Positions 10,412 through 20,725 of a stretch of 64,000 nt of DNA are shown here, in pieces. Numbering within the stretch: position 1 is the stretch's first letter; each line of letters opens with the position of its first letter. The notes under the pieces are model-generated. The model worked only from the letters and a program-made list of their open reading frames with translations, was not told the DNA's origin and did no database searches. This stretch comes from Prionace glauca (taxonomy: Eukaryota; Chordata; Chondrichthyes; Carcharhiniformes; Carcharhinidae). A program made the position numbers and the translations under genes. The stretch covers positions 111,024,437 to 111,088,436 of the forward strand of contig CM075729.1 in assembly GCA_037974335.1 (NCBI GenBank), written 5' to 3'.

Positions 10412-11614
10412 TGATACTGTCCCTCTCAGTGTGTGAGCTGTGTCCTGTACTGATACTGTCTCTCTCAGTGTGTGAGCTGTGTCCTGTACTGATACTGTCC
10501 CTCTCAGTGTGTGAGCTGTGTCCTGTACTGATACTGTCTCTCTCAGTGTGTGAGCTGTGTCCTGTACTGATACTGTCTCTCTCAGTGTGTGAGCTGTGTC
10601 CTGTACTGATACTGTCCCTCTCAGTGTGTGAGCTGTGTCCTGTACTGATACTGTCTCTCTCAGTGTGTGAGCTGTGTCCTGTACTGATACTGTCTCTCTC
10701 AGTGTGTGAGCTGTGTCCTGTACTGATACTGTCTCTCTCAGTGTGTGAGCTGTGTCCTGTACTGATACTGTCCCTCTCAGTGTGTGAGCTGTGTCCTGTA
10801 CTGATACTGTCCCTCTCAGTGTGTGAGCTGTGTCCTGTACTGATACTGTCTCTCTCAGTGTGTGAGCTGTGTCCTGTACTGATACTGTCTCTCTCAGTGT
10901 GTGAGCTGTGTCCTGTACTGATACTGTCTCTCTCAGTGTGTGAGCTGTGTCCTGTACTGATACTGTCCCTCTCAGTGTGTGAGCTGTGTCCTGTACTGAT
11001 ACTGTCTCTCTCAGTGTGTGAGCTGTGTCCTGTACTGATACTGTCCCTCTCAGTGTGTGAGCTGTGTCCTGTACTGATACTGTCTCTCTCAGTGTGTGAG
11101 CTGTGTCCTGTACTGATACTGTCCCTCTCAGTGTGTGAGCTGTGTCCTGTACTGATACTGTCCCTCTCAGTGTGTGATTTGTGTCCTGTATTGATACTGT
11201 CCCTCTCAGTGTGTGAGCTGTGTCCTGTACTGATACTGTCCCTCTCAGTGTGTGAGCTGTGTCCTGTACTGATACTGTCCCTCTCAGTGTGTGAGCTGTG
11301 TCCTGTACTGATACTGTCCCTCTCAGTGTGTGAGCTGTGTCCTGTACTGATACTGTCTCTCTCAGTGTGTGAGCTGTGTCCTGTACTGATACTGTCCCTC
11401 TCAGTGTGTGAGCTGTGTCCTGTACTGATCCTGTCCCTCTCAGTGTGTGAGCTGTGTCCTGTACTGATACTGTCCCTCTCAGTGTGTGAGCTGTGTCCTG
11501 TACTGATACTGTCCCTCTCAGTGTGTGAGCTGTGTCCTGTACTGATACTGTCTCTCTCAGTGTGTGTGCTGTGTCCTGTACTGATACTCTCCCTCTCAGT
11601 GTGTGAGCTGTGTC
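10412..11614. repeat. 39-bp minisatellite, short array (about 31 units)
   Basis: Highly homogeneous 39-bp tandem units containing TACTGATACTGTCCCTCTCAG then TGTGTGAGCTGTGTCC; the main variant is C or T in the pyrimidine tract. 39 is a multiple of three and no frame stop occurs, so both strands show long ORFs (469 and 437 codons) made only of a 13-residue repeat. These are artefacts. The paralogous array at 31662-37551 has about 151 units. Confidence 0.95.
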
Positions 11615-12386
11615 GCTGCTTACATTAAACCTTGTACCATTGAAACAATCGCGATAACAATAGGACTCAGTTTGCTGAGCCGTGTTTGAGAAGTTACTGT
11701 GTTTGTGCAGCAAGGAATTGATTTGAAAAGCTGACTATTTAAAAAGACAGAGTTGAATTGAAAGTTGGCGAACAATGAAACAGTATTTGATGATTTTATG
11801 CTTGATAAGATGAGCGAAATTGGAATGTTTGGGAGAAAGTCGACAGGAAGAAACAAATGCTGAGAGATCACGGAGATGTGAGACCAAAGATTAGATGATT
11901 GAATCAGGATGAAGAAATGGATCTCGCTGCTTTTCAGAAATGGGCTGTTGATGTCTGGTTGGTGGAATATCAGATGTAGGTTCGAAAAAATAAATTAAAC
12001 ACTGTTGCTGCAAGAGTGGGTCAGAGGCTGGGAATTTGGTGGAGAGTAACTCAGCTCCTGGGCAAAAGTGCTATTTCGGAAGTCGGTACAGACTCGATGG
12101 GCCGAATGGCCTCCTTCTGCACTGCAAGGATTCTATGGTTGATCGATGGTTGAGTTCATTCAGACAACAACTGAAGAGAGGGAGAGGGGAGGGGAGGGGG
12201 AGATTGTTGATGTTCTGTGAATTCTGTGTTGCAGTTGGAAAATTGTGGGTGAACTGAGGCAGTTTGATGCTGTTGTCCGGATTGTAACCGCGGGGAGACA
12301 GACCTGGGGCAATGGCATTGAGATGATGGAAAATGAGCAGCCGGATTGACTGTTGTCGGAAAGAGAGAAAGTTCAAATAAATTTCA
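11615..12386. other. Duplicated intergenic block, no gene seen
   Basis: It matches 37552-38220 closely. A plus-strand SINE tail fragment (GACTCGATGGGCCGAATGG, about 12078-12140) is embedded. No exon or RNA gene is supported. Confidence 0.6.
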
Positions 12387-12570
12387 AAGATGTGCGGGTT
12401 AGGTTCATTGGCTATGCTAAAATTGCCCCTTAGTGTCCTGGGTTGTGTAGGTTAGAGGGATTAGCAGGTAAATGTGTAGGGATATGGGGATAGGGTCTGG
12501 GTGGGATTGTGTTCGGTGCAGACTCGATGGGCCGAAGGGCCTGTTTCTGCACTGTAGGGTTCCACAAATC
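12387..12570 (+). mobile_element. 5'-truncated HE1-like SINE, copy-specific insertion
   Basis: About 180 bp SINE 3' half (from GATGTGCGGGTTAGG, through GGTGCAGACTCGATGGGCC, to CTGCACTGTAGGGTTCC). The paralogous site near 38220 reads straight through without it. It therefore inserted after this duplicon pair formed. Confidence 0.85.
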
Positions 12571-13794
12571 AAAACCGGGACTGAAGCGGATCCTCGGCTT
12601 CCGGGTGGGAGAAATTAAACAGGAAAATTACAGTGAAATAGAAATGAGAGTGAGTGAAAGGAATTTCAGATTGTGCCCCCAGAATTGAGAAAATAAAAGA
12701 AGTTTTACTGTTTAAGTTGAAGAAGTTTGTAGAAGTTTTGGAATTGAAACACACTCTGTTGGAAACTCTGCCCCCTGTTGTTTCAATGGAACAATCTTCA
12801 ATGTTTCCTTTTCTGTTATTTGTGAAAGGCGGTTTTCCCTTAATTTCAATAACAGACATTCGTGAAGAAAGAAGATGTGATGGAATTTATTTTATCCCCT
12901 TTTAAAAGGCACGTGCTACATTTGTAAGGTTGAAAAGATCCAGATTGAAACTTGAAGTGATGTGAGAAAGAATTGTGTGTACAGATGTGTGTGTGTAAAT
13001 GTCCTGTTAGTGAATGAGGAAAGGCTGTGTGAATGCTCTGCATTGCTGTTCCTTCAGAGCGGCTCCAACTCTGATGTGTTCTCCTGAAAATGGTTAGATC
13101 TAAAGGGGGAGAACAGTTTAAAAGTTTTGAAACTGAAAACTTGTTACCGCTACAATGAAACTCTATTGAAACGGGTGAAACATGTGGATTTCTAATCCAG
13201 ATACAAATCCACATCTGTCAGAGTGGAGTCGTTTCTTAAATTTTGACGGTGTTATTTCGAATTGAGGAGCGATATTTAAGGTGATTGTTGGTGGATTCAT
13301 CTTGTATTTAAAATCTTCATAAAAATCACCCTGGGGAACAATTGGGACTTTATCTTCTAATCCATTTTGCTCCACGGTTTTTATTCGGAATTATCCAATT
13401 TGAAATGGTGAATCCACAAGACTTGAAGAAATATATTTGTTCTGCTGAAACCACCATTACTTTGAGAACATTGTAACCCAGTCTCTTTTTGAAATCACAG
13501 TGACAGTGAATTCCTTCACCAAACATGTTTTAATTTAGAATTAACCCATTCAGCTCTGAGCAGGATGAGCCTTTTCTGTTTCATAAACTCACACACATCC
13601 GCACAGGTAACAATTGTGTCCAATACTGCAAAGTGTAACAATATTTCCAACGTTACAAGAATTGGAAACTAAGCCGCAGATACCAGTTTGGACAAAGGCT
13701 TTGACACTTCGAAGATATTTGTGATTTGTCAAGACAGAGTGCTTGGGAATGGGAGATCTTGACTTGAGCACACTTTACAATGGAGTTTTTGTTG
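12571..13794. other. Duplicated intergenic block, no gene seen
   Basis: It matches 38224-39469 almost base for base. Short ORFs on both strands shift or break between the two copies. I see no exon, RNA gene or recognisable repeat family. Confidence 0.55.
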
Positions 13795-14048
13795 AAGTAT
13801 TTTATCAGTGTCACAACTCGGCTTACATTAACGCTGCAATTAACTTACTGTGAAAATCTCTAGTCGCCACACTCAGGCACCTGCTGCTAAGGGAGGATTT
13901 AGCATGGTCAATGCACCTAACCAGCACATCTTTTGGACTGTGGGTGGAAACCCACACAGACACGGGCAGAACGTGCAGATGCCACACAGGCAGTGATCCA
14001 AGCTGGGAATCGAACTTGGATCCTTGGTGCTGCCTCATCGCACTCATT
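13795..14048 (-). mobile_element. Shark-type SINE (reverse)
   Basis: The minus-strand SINE shows GCACCTAACCAGCACATC, CACACAGACACGGGCAG and the reversed B-box-like GGGAATCGAACTTGG near the tRNA-like head. The paralogue is at 39470-39717. Confidence 0.65.
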
Positions 14049-14564
14049 TAAAGAAACATGAAAAAAGGACAGAAGAAATTGGAATTCACAAGTTCATTAC
14101 ATGTGAATTAATATTTTAAAATGCTTAAAGAGAAATTTGCTGGAATTTAAAGTACACTTTATCTCCTTTCTATGAATGTTAAGAAGTAAACTATACATGG
14201 GACTGTCTCAATTTGAAACATGTAAGTATCATTTAATCTTCTGCTTAAATAATGATATTTCACCTAAGGAGCAAACATGTTAGTGTCAGAAATCAAATTC
14301 AATGTCAAAAAAATTATGTTTGATTGTCAATGTTATCCATGGCTCCCAGTTGAGATAGAATGGAAAATAATGGGATGTTTGTCCAGGGAGAGTCTTTGAT
14401 AGAGAGATGTGGTGTTAGGAAGCATAAACAATACACACGTCTGAGCATCATCATGGGTGTAATCTGGTATTGAGATATATTTTACAGAAAGGAAAATATT
14501 TAGACTGGTAATTTGCTGACTCACTCTTGGTGATGTTTGTGCCCTTGTATAGAGGACAGTGTAT
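14049..14564. other. Intergenic sequence, nothing recognised
   Basis: AT-rich duplicated sequence matching 39718-40227. No gene or known repeat was identified. At its right edge copy A lacks about 720 bp that copy B carries at 40228-40950. Confidence 0.5.
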
Positions 14565-14845
14565 AGGAACAGTGGTTAGCACACCTGCCCCACAGTGCCA
14601 GGGACCTGGATTCCCGACTGGGGCAACTGCCTGTACCGAGACTGCACATTCTCCCCATGTTGGTGTGGGTTTTGTCCGGGTGATCATGTTTCCTCCCACA
14701 TTCTGAAGGTTGTGCTGCTGAGGTGCACTGGAAATGCTGCATTCTCTCTTAATGAAACTGAACAGGCACCAGAGGATTTTCACAGTAAGCTTCATTGCAA
14801 CGTTAACATAAGTCGACTTGTGACATGAATAAATAAACTGGAAAA
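14565..14845 (+). mobile_element. tRNA-derived SINE (plus)
   Basis: It starts in the tRNA-like head (AACAGTGGTTAGCAC), passes TTCCTCCCACATTCTGAAGG and ends GTGACATGAATAAATAAACTG. The paralogue at 40955-41245 has a fuller head with a recognisable B box (GGGTTCGATTCCC). Confidence 0.7.
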
Positions 14846-15034
14846 TTTAATTTTTGTTTAGCACCCTTTACTCCACTCCCCTACTCTCCCACCACCTCTC
14901 ACCCCAATGATGTGCAAATCCCAAGGCAGTACTGTCAAAGAGGATGCAGCAGTGGAACAAGGCTACAGTGATGCAGATGAAATGTTTACATGAACATTGC
15001 ACAGTCTTCACCTCGATCCTGCTGAGTCATTTCC
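14846..15034. other. Intergenic sequence, nothing recognised
   Basis: Duplicated sequence matching 41246-41469. No feature is supported. Confidence 0.45.
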
Positions 15035-15312
15035 AAAGACATTTAAGAGACAATCTCAACTGGAGTCACATGTAGGGGAGACCAGGTAAGGACGGCAGAT
15101 TTCCTTCCTTCAAGGACATTAGTGAACAAGATGGGTTTTTACAACAGTCAGCAATGGCTTCATGGTCATCAGTAGACTTCATTTTTTATTGAGTTCAATT
15201 TCCATCCTTTCCCATAATGGGATTCAATCCAGGTTCCCAGAGCTTTATCCTGTGTCTCTGGATTCCTATCCAGTGACAATACCTCTACACTGTCAGCAGT
15301 CCAAACTCCATG
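15035..15312 (-). mobile_element. Second tRNA-derived SINE type (reverse)
   Basis: Runs from GGTAAGGACGGCAGATTTCC to the tRNA-like head. In reverse it has an A-box-like TAGAGGTATTGTCACTGGAT and a B-box-like GGATTGAATCCC. It is a different head from the HE1-like copies. The paralogue is at 41470-41718. Confidence 0.6.
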
Positions 15313-16720
15313 TGGAAGTACCGAGCATGTATCACACACCTTGATGTGTGATGGGTTATCAAAATCAGGAATTACTGCTTGGGGAGGTGGAACTGGATAG
15401 GAACACAAAGGTCACCTTCCTGCATCTTCCAGATCTGAATCTGGAATGAGAGGCTGGAATGGTAAAAGATCATTGTGATCCAGCTAAAGAGATGTGCAAA
15501 GAACTGATTTAATCTACACTAATAATCCCGTATGTTTTTTTTTCAAAAGTCCACATACAATTATCCACCAAATATTCCCATCACCGTCTGTTACCACCTC
15601 TTGATGTGCATTTCTGACCTCGCAATAGTCCCTCTGCTGTGGGAGCAGAGAGGACTGTCACTCAGCCTCTGCTGTTCTCAGCCAGCCTCTCAGGCCTAAA
15701 CACAGCACCCCGTCCCCAGCTACTGTGGGGACCAATGGCCTACCGTGACCCTCTTGCCTGCTTGCGCCAATCAACGCTCACAACTTGCCCAATCCCCCTT
15801 CCTGCTCAGACAGATTAACTTCACAACACCCCCTCCTACCACAATAGCCAGACCAAACCCCGCCTCCCCTGCCATAGCCAGCCCAGATCATGACCCTCCC
15901 TCCCACACTGATCACTGTGGCACAGTGCACAGTGGTTCACTCCTGCCCACCAGCACCAGTTGGTCGCTCCGGTCTTGCCCCTCTCCAATATGCCTGCCCC
16001 CTCAGACCCCACCTTCGAGGTATAGACTGATGCCCAGTTGGCAGCGCCAGGGTGCTAGACTGGCATTGCCCAAGGGGCACCCTCCTGCCAGTTACCCCTG
16101 GCGAGGAGCCACAAGACCTCAATTTCTACCAGCGAGGCCATTACATCTGGATCCCTATTGGTGGGGGCCAGCTGTGATTCTCACTGGAGACAATCTCTCC
16201 TGGTGAGGCCACAGAGGAAAGTGAACCCAGACGATAATGTCCCAGACTCATGAATTCAATACAAAAGATATGTAAATTTTATTTGAATTATATATTCATC
16301 CTTGCACTGGAACTGGATGTGAGGCTGACCTTGCCGGATGTCTGGTGTGGGTAAGATCGTGAAAGGGAAGAAATCGGGCGTGAACCTGATTTCTCGACTT
16401 GCTCACCATATTACCGGCTCACCCTGACCATCAGCCAGTGGGGCACAGAGGTAAGATCACCTCCCCAGACAGGATAAACAGAGTGGAAGTGTTAATAATC
16501 ATACATAAGCTGCTATTAGAGAAACCACAGTCTCTGTTAAAGCATACACAGGTAAGGCCTTGGCACAAGGAAGGTAAGCCTAGAATAGAGGTTCATTTAT
16601 TAACAAAGACTGCTAAACTGAAAGAGTTCATTAAATTAGACACCTGGAGATGGGAGAGGTATTTGATATCTACAAACCCCAGACAGCTAGGATGTTATTG
16701 ATGAACTGTAACAACATGAA
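15313..16720. other. Intergenic block, unclassified repeats only
   Basis: Duplicated at 41719-43137. It contains a GC-rich stretch near 16020-16130 (TTGGCAGCGCCAGGGTGC) that looks like an unnamed interspersed repeat. Short ORFs here (such as the Pro/Ser-rich plus-strand frame from 15745) are not kept in the same frame in the paralogue, so no gene is called. Confidence 0.5.
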
Positions 16721-16721
16721 T

Positions 16722-17062
16722 TCATAGAATCATAGAATCCTTACAGGTAGGATGCCATTCGGTCCATCGAGTCTGCACTGACCACAATCCCACTCAGGCC
16801 CTATTCTTGTAACCTTCATGTTTACGCTGCTAATGCCCCTGTCACTAGGGTCAATTTATCATGGCCAATCTAACTCACACATCTTTGGACTGTGGGTGGA
16901 AACCGGAGCATCCGGAGGAAGGCTATACGGCCACTAGGAGAATGTGCAAACTCCACACAGACAAGTGTCTGGCTGGAATTGAACCCTGGTCCTTGGTGCT
17001 GTGAGGCAGCAATGCTAAGCACTGTGCCACCATGTTGCCCAACAGTGCCACCATGCTGCCCC
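16722..17062 (-). mobile_element. HE1-like SINE (reverse)
   Basis: Tail at low coordinate (AGAATCATAGAATCCTTACA, CATTCGGTCCATCGAG) and head at high coordinate (reverse of GGCACAGTGCTTAGC). The last tens of bases repeat a short CAGTGCCACCATG-type unit. The paralogue is at 43138-43490. Confidence 0.7.
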
Positions 17063-17126
17063 ACTACGCCACCTCTATTAGATGAGCTAATATGATTGAA
17101 TGTTCATGCCACTTGGATATTATAAT

Positions 17127-17847
17127 TGTTATAACCCAGGTCAGAAACTCCAAGGTGTTTGATGAAGTCAGCTTGAACCATAATTTACACTTTGAATTTG
17201 GCTAGAAAAAGCATGAAATGTTTCACTTCAGCTGTGATTTAAATGACCCACTCGGGAGCTTTTCTCAATAAAAATTTATTTAAGAGTACAGTTAATAAAT
17301 AGAATGAAAATTAGCAATAACCTTTCCTATAAGAGACAAGAAAAACATAACCATGATACTGTATAAACCTTAACAACTAAATACACCCTCCAATATAAAA
17401 AGCATCTGTAAAAACATACATCTATCTCACATTTAGCACAGAAAATAAGATTACCCGCGTGGTTTGCAGCTCAGTAATGCCTGTTGTGAATTAGTCCTTT
17501 GGATAGAATTGAAACTCTGACGTCTCATCCTTGTAACTTCCAGCAGACATTGAGGTAGAGATGAAGCCACTGCTGGCATCAGGCTATTAACCAGCAAACC
17601 ACTGACAGCACAGTTTTCATTCCAGGAAGGCAAGAAAAACTGCTTCCAACATAGCAGAATTTCTAATAACAGGGAGAGAGGCATGGAAATACTGCCTTTC
17701 AGTTTGAAGTCCAAATATCTTCTAACTAAAAAAGCAGCCAGCAGCTCAAACTAAAAGTGAAATAACTCTTGTCATCTGACCTATCAATTATTCTTCCCTC
17801 TAACAACTTAAAAAGGTTGTAAACTCATAAAGCTCCAGGACATCACA
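17127..17847. mobile_element. Possible solo LTR or other AT-rich element (unclassified)
   Basis: A 721-bp block with TGTTATAACC at one end and ACATCACA at the other, AATAAA near 17268, and no coding capacity. The paralogous block 43548-44268 has exactly the same length. TG...CA ends and an internal poly(A) signal suggest a long terminal repeat, but no target-site duplication and no internal element are visible. The call is tentative. Confidence 0.3.
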
Positions 17848-18400
17848 GTAGGCACAGATTAAAAAATAAACAAAACCCCATTTAAACAGCAACAAAATGA
17901 CACCCAAACATAAAAGTTGGCAACAATGAAAAAAAAAGCTGCTTACAAACAGCAGTGAGATGATTTAAATAATCTATTTCTAAAAGGCACAACAGTGTCA
18001 CATAATTAAACAGGCACGCAATGGTGGTGATTGGTGTTTAACATTTGTATCATATGCATGCTGTAACCTTAATCAACAGTTGTGAGTGGATAGTGATAAC
18101 TCCCATACATTGATTGGTATATTAGTTTCTTGTAACCGTGTCCAAAAGTATAACTTCTTGTGCAATTCTGAATTCTCTACTCTGGCTGGCTTTCTGGAAT
18201 CCTTGCCATATAGCTGGCATATCAAATAGATGTGAGATTTGATTTGGCTCCGTCAAGGGAAAACTGTTGTAACACCTGGAAAATCCTGATTACCAAAAAG
18301 CCCCACAACACAGGGCAAATCAGAATAGCTTAAACAGTGGAGATCCTGATAGAGCAATGCCAGACAACCCTTAACCTTTAGAATCAGTGCGGGGTAAACA
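17848..18400. other. Intergenic sequence, nothing recognised
   Basis: AT-rich duplicated sequence matching 44269-44825. No gene, RNA or repeat family was recognised. Confidence 0.45.
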
Positions 18401-18404
18401 GTGA

Positions 18405-18500
18405 ATCGCCTGATGAAGGAGCAGTGTGACAAAAGCTCGTGATTCCAAATAAACCTCATGGACTTCAACTTAGTGTTGTGAGACATCTTACTCCAGGATC
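18405..18500 (+). mobile_element. Fragment of a shark interspersed repeat
   Basis: It carries CCTGATGAAGGAGCAGTGTG and, after a short gap, the AGTGTTGTGAGACATCTTAC phrase also seen in the longer copy at 58720-59185. The paralogue is at 44830-44930. The family name is not known to me. Confidence 0.55.
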
Positions 18501-18889
18501 TGTGCAGAATAAACAGGTCAGATCAGAACAGCTTCAAAAGTGCAGCTCCAAATGGAGCAATTCCTGATAAACTATTGTCACACTTCCATTCACAGAGAGT
18601 CACATATGTTGTGTTTAAATCAGTCTATCACTGTCATTTCAAAGAAATTTTCCCAGATTCTCACATCCACTCTGCCACTGATCACGGGACTGGTATCCCT
18701 GGATTACAAATGGGACACTGAGGATGAGAGAGAAATACATCGCTATAGATTGAGGCAAACCCAGCAGAGCTGGAACACCCCCAACAAAACCCATCAGATC
18801 CACCCAACTCCCACATATACCAGCAGCAAAATCTATCAGACCCCTAACACCTAATACTGCAGAAATCTGGAATAGGACAGACAGTGTCG
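18501..18889. other. Intergenic sequence with a few diverged short repeats
   Basis: Near 18755-18850 it holds ACCCATCAGATC-like words related to the 28-bp repeat further right. It is duplicated at 44931-45315. No exon is supported. Confidence 0.4.
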
Positions 18890-19865
18890 GAGTGAAATTA
18901 AAAGGGAAACCAGGAAAGTAAAGTGAGGGCATGAAAATATCAAGAAGCCTCCAAGGATGTTCTCTAAGTATATGAAGGAAAAAAGAAGGAAAGGGTAGGG
19001 TCTGTTGCAGGCCAATAAGATAGTCCATGAGAGAGGGTGGAGAATGTGGCGAGATTGTGAATAAATACATTGTCACTGTCTTTGGGTAACAGGAAGCAAT
19101 GCTGATATTGCAGTTAAGGAAGAAGAATGTGAATTACTGAATCAAATAAACATTGTAACAGAGGATGTATTAACAGATTTTAGAGTTTTGAAAGTAGATA
19201 AATCTCCTGGTTAAAAGAAACAAGGGAGGACATTCAAGAGGCTCTGATCATCAGAATCATTCATCCCGGGCTACAGGAGTGTGGAAGGAGATTAAAGGAC
19301 TGCCAACATTACACCATGGATTGAAAAGGGAGGAAACGGTAATCTGTGTAATTATACCACAATTAGTGTAACTTCGGTGTTGGAAGAATTATTGGAACCA
19401 ATTTTGAGGAACAGCACAAACCTTCATTTAGGCTCAGCTGAATTAAAATTTGGAAGAGGTGAGAAGGAGGGTTGATGAGGGCAGTGGGGTGGATGTGGTC
19501 AAGGGAGATTTTAAAAATGCTTTAGGCAAGGTCCCCATGGTGGATATAATTATGAGGAGCCAATGTAAATAGAGATGACACATTTACCTGAGCAGAGGGT
19601 CAAAAACCAGGGGCACAGATTTAAAATAATTGGTAGAAAGATCAGGGGGGGAATGAGGAAGGAATTTTTCACCCAGAGGATGGTAGGGACCCGGGACTCA
19701 CTGTCTGAAAGGATGGTAGAGGCAGAAACTCTCACCACATTGAATCAATTCTTGGATGTCGAGTTGAAGAGCTGTGATCCACAGAGTTACAGACCGAGTA
19801 CAGGAAGGTGAGATTAGGCTGGAGAGTTCTTCATCAACAGGCAGGATTATGATGGCCTCATTCTC
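18890..19865 (+). mobile_element. Degenerate CR1-like LINE
   Basis: Plus-strand LINE remnant. 19140-19210 resembles the RT entry block (degraded form of DKSPGPDG), 19475-19545 resembles the conserved DFQKAFDKVPH block, and 19590-19760 resembles the ORF2 C-terminus (FFTQRMVGTRDSLSERMVEA). Many stops and frameshifts are present. The paralogue is at 45320-46315. Confidence 0.7.
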
Positions 19866-19904
19866 AGTCATAACATTTCAACAATTGAACATTCCATCCG
19901 CACA

Positions 19905-20265
19905 ACACCAGCTAAACCCATCAGAGCCCCAAACACCAACTAAACCCATCAGAGCTCCAAACACCAGCTAAACCCAACAGATCTCCAAACACCAGCTAAA
20001 CCCATCAGAGCCCCAAACACCAGCTAAACCCATCAGACCCCCAAACACCAGCTAAACCCATCAGAGCCCCAAACACCAGCTAAACCCATCAGAGCCCCAA
20101 ACACCAGCTAAACCCATCAGAGCCCCAAACACCAGCTAAACCCATCACAGCCCCAAACACCAGCTAAACCCATCACAGCCCCAAACACCAGCTAAACCCA
20201 TCAGAGCTCCAAACACCAGCTAAACCCATCACAGCCCCAAACACCAGCTTAACTCCTAAATTCTA
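19905..20265. repeat. 28-bp minisatellite near the 3' end of gene 2
   Basis: About 12 units of 28 bp containing AACACCAGCTAAACCCATCA then GAGCCCC. It lies downstream of the gene 2 stop codon. The gene 3 counterpart (46335-46800) has about 16-17 units with length variants of 25-28 bp. Confidence 0.9.
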
Positions 20266-20678
20266 CTTCACAACCCAAACATTCAGCAAATAATCAGTCT
20301 CATTTCAAAGCACAACTAATATTGAATCCTGTGGGAGCGGCACAGCTCAGTCACCAACTTCAATGAAAGATCTAGTGTTACAAATTCCTTAAGGAAACTG
20401 AGTATCTTAGCAGAGGCTGGCGAGGCTGTGGTATTTCCAGATGATTCGACACCTCAATCCCCACAATCTCTCCACCCTCAGACTGTACAGGAGCAGCCGT
20501 CTCCAAAAGGCCAGTCTCAAAGCTCAGGGTTGGATTGGATGAGCTGCTCTTTAGTGACTATACAGCGAGAGACAGACACTGAGCTCGCATCCCACCCACC
20601 AGATTGTACAGTTAAATCCAACAGGAATATTCCCGTTAAAAGCATCAACTCCCAATATTTATCAACACAGTTCATACC

Positions 20679-20725
20679 TCAGGTACTTGTGGAGGATCTG
20701 GATGAGGAATCCCCACCATCAGAAA
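20679..20725 (-). CDS. Gene 2 last cytoplasmic exon with stop
   Basis: Acceptor CTTTAACAG|TTTCTG. It codes ISDGGDSSSRSSTST then TGA. The stop is followed one base later by GTATGA, a possible donor, so a 3'UTR-only exon may follow. The Ser/Thr-rich tail fits vertebrate class I tails. Confidence 0.85.

Noticed and set aside
10412-11614. CRISPR array look-alike
   Set aside because: Units are contiguous with no unique spacers, and the context is a vertebrate genome.
13589-14047. Possible tRNA gene at SINE heads here and elsewhere
   Set aside because: A- and B-box-like words belong to SINE heads; no intact cloverleaf was seen.
15745-16206. 153-codon Pro/Ser-rich ORF
   Set aside because: The paralogous sequence is open in different frames with different ends, so no conserved product is supported.
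17451-17714. 87-codon minus-strand ORF conserved at 43872-44135
   Set aside because: It lies within a 721-bp non-coding repeat-like block present twice. No domain was recognised and conservation is explained by recent duplication.
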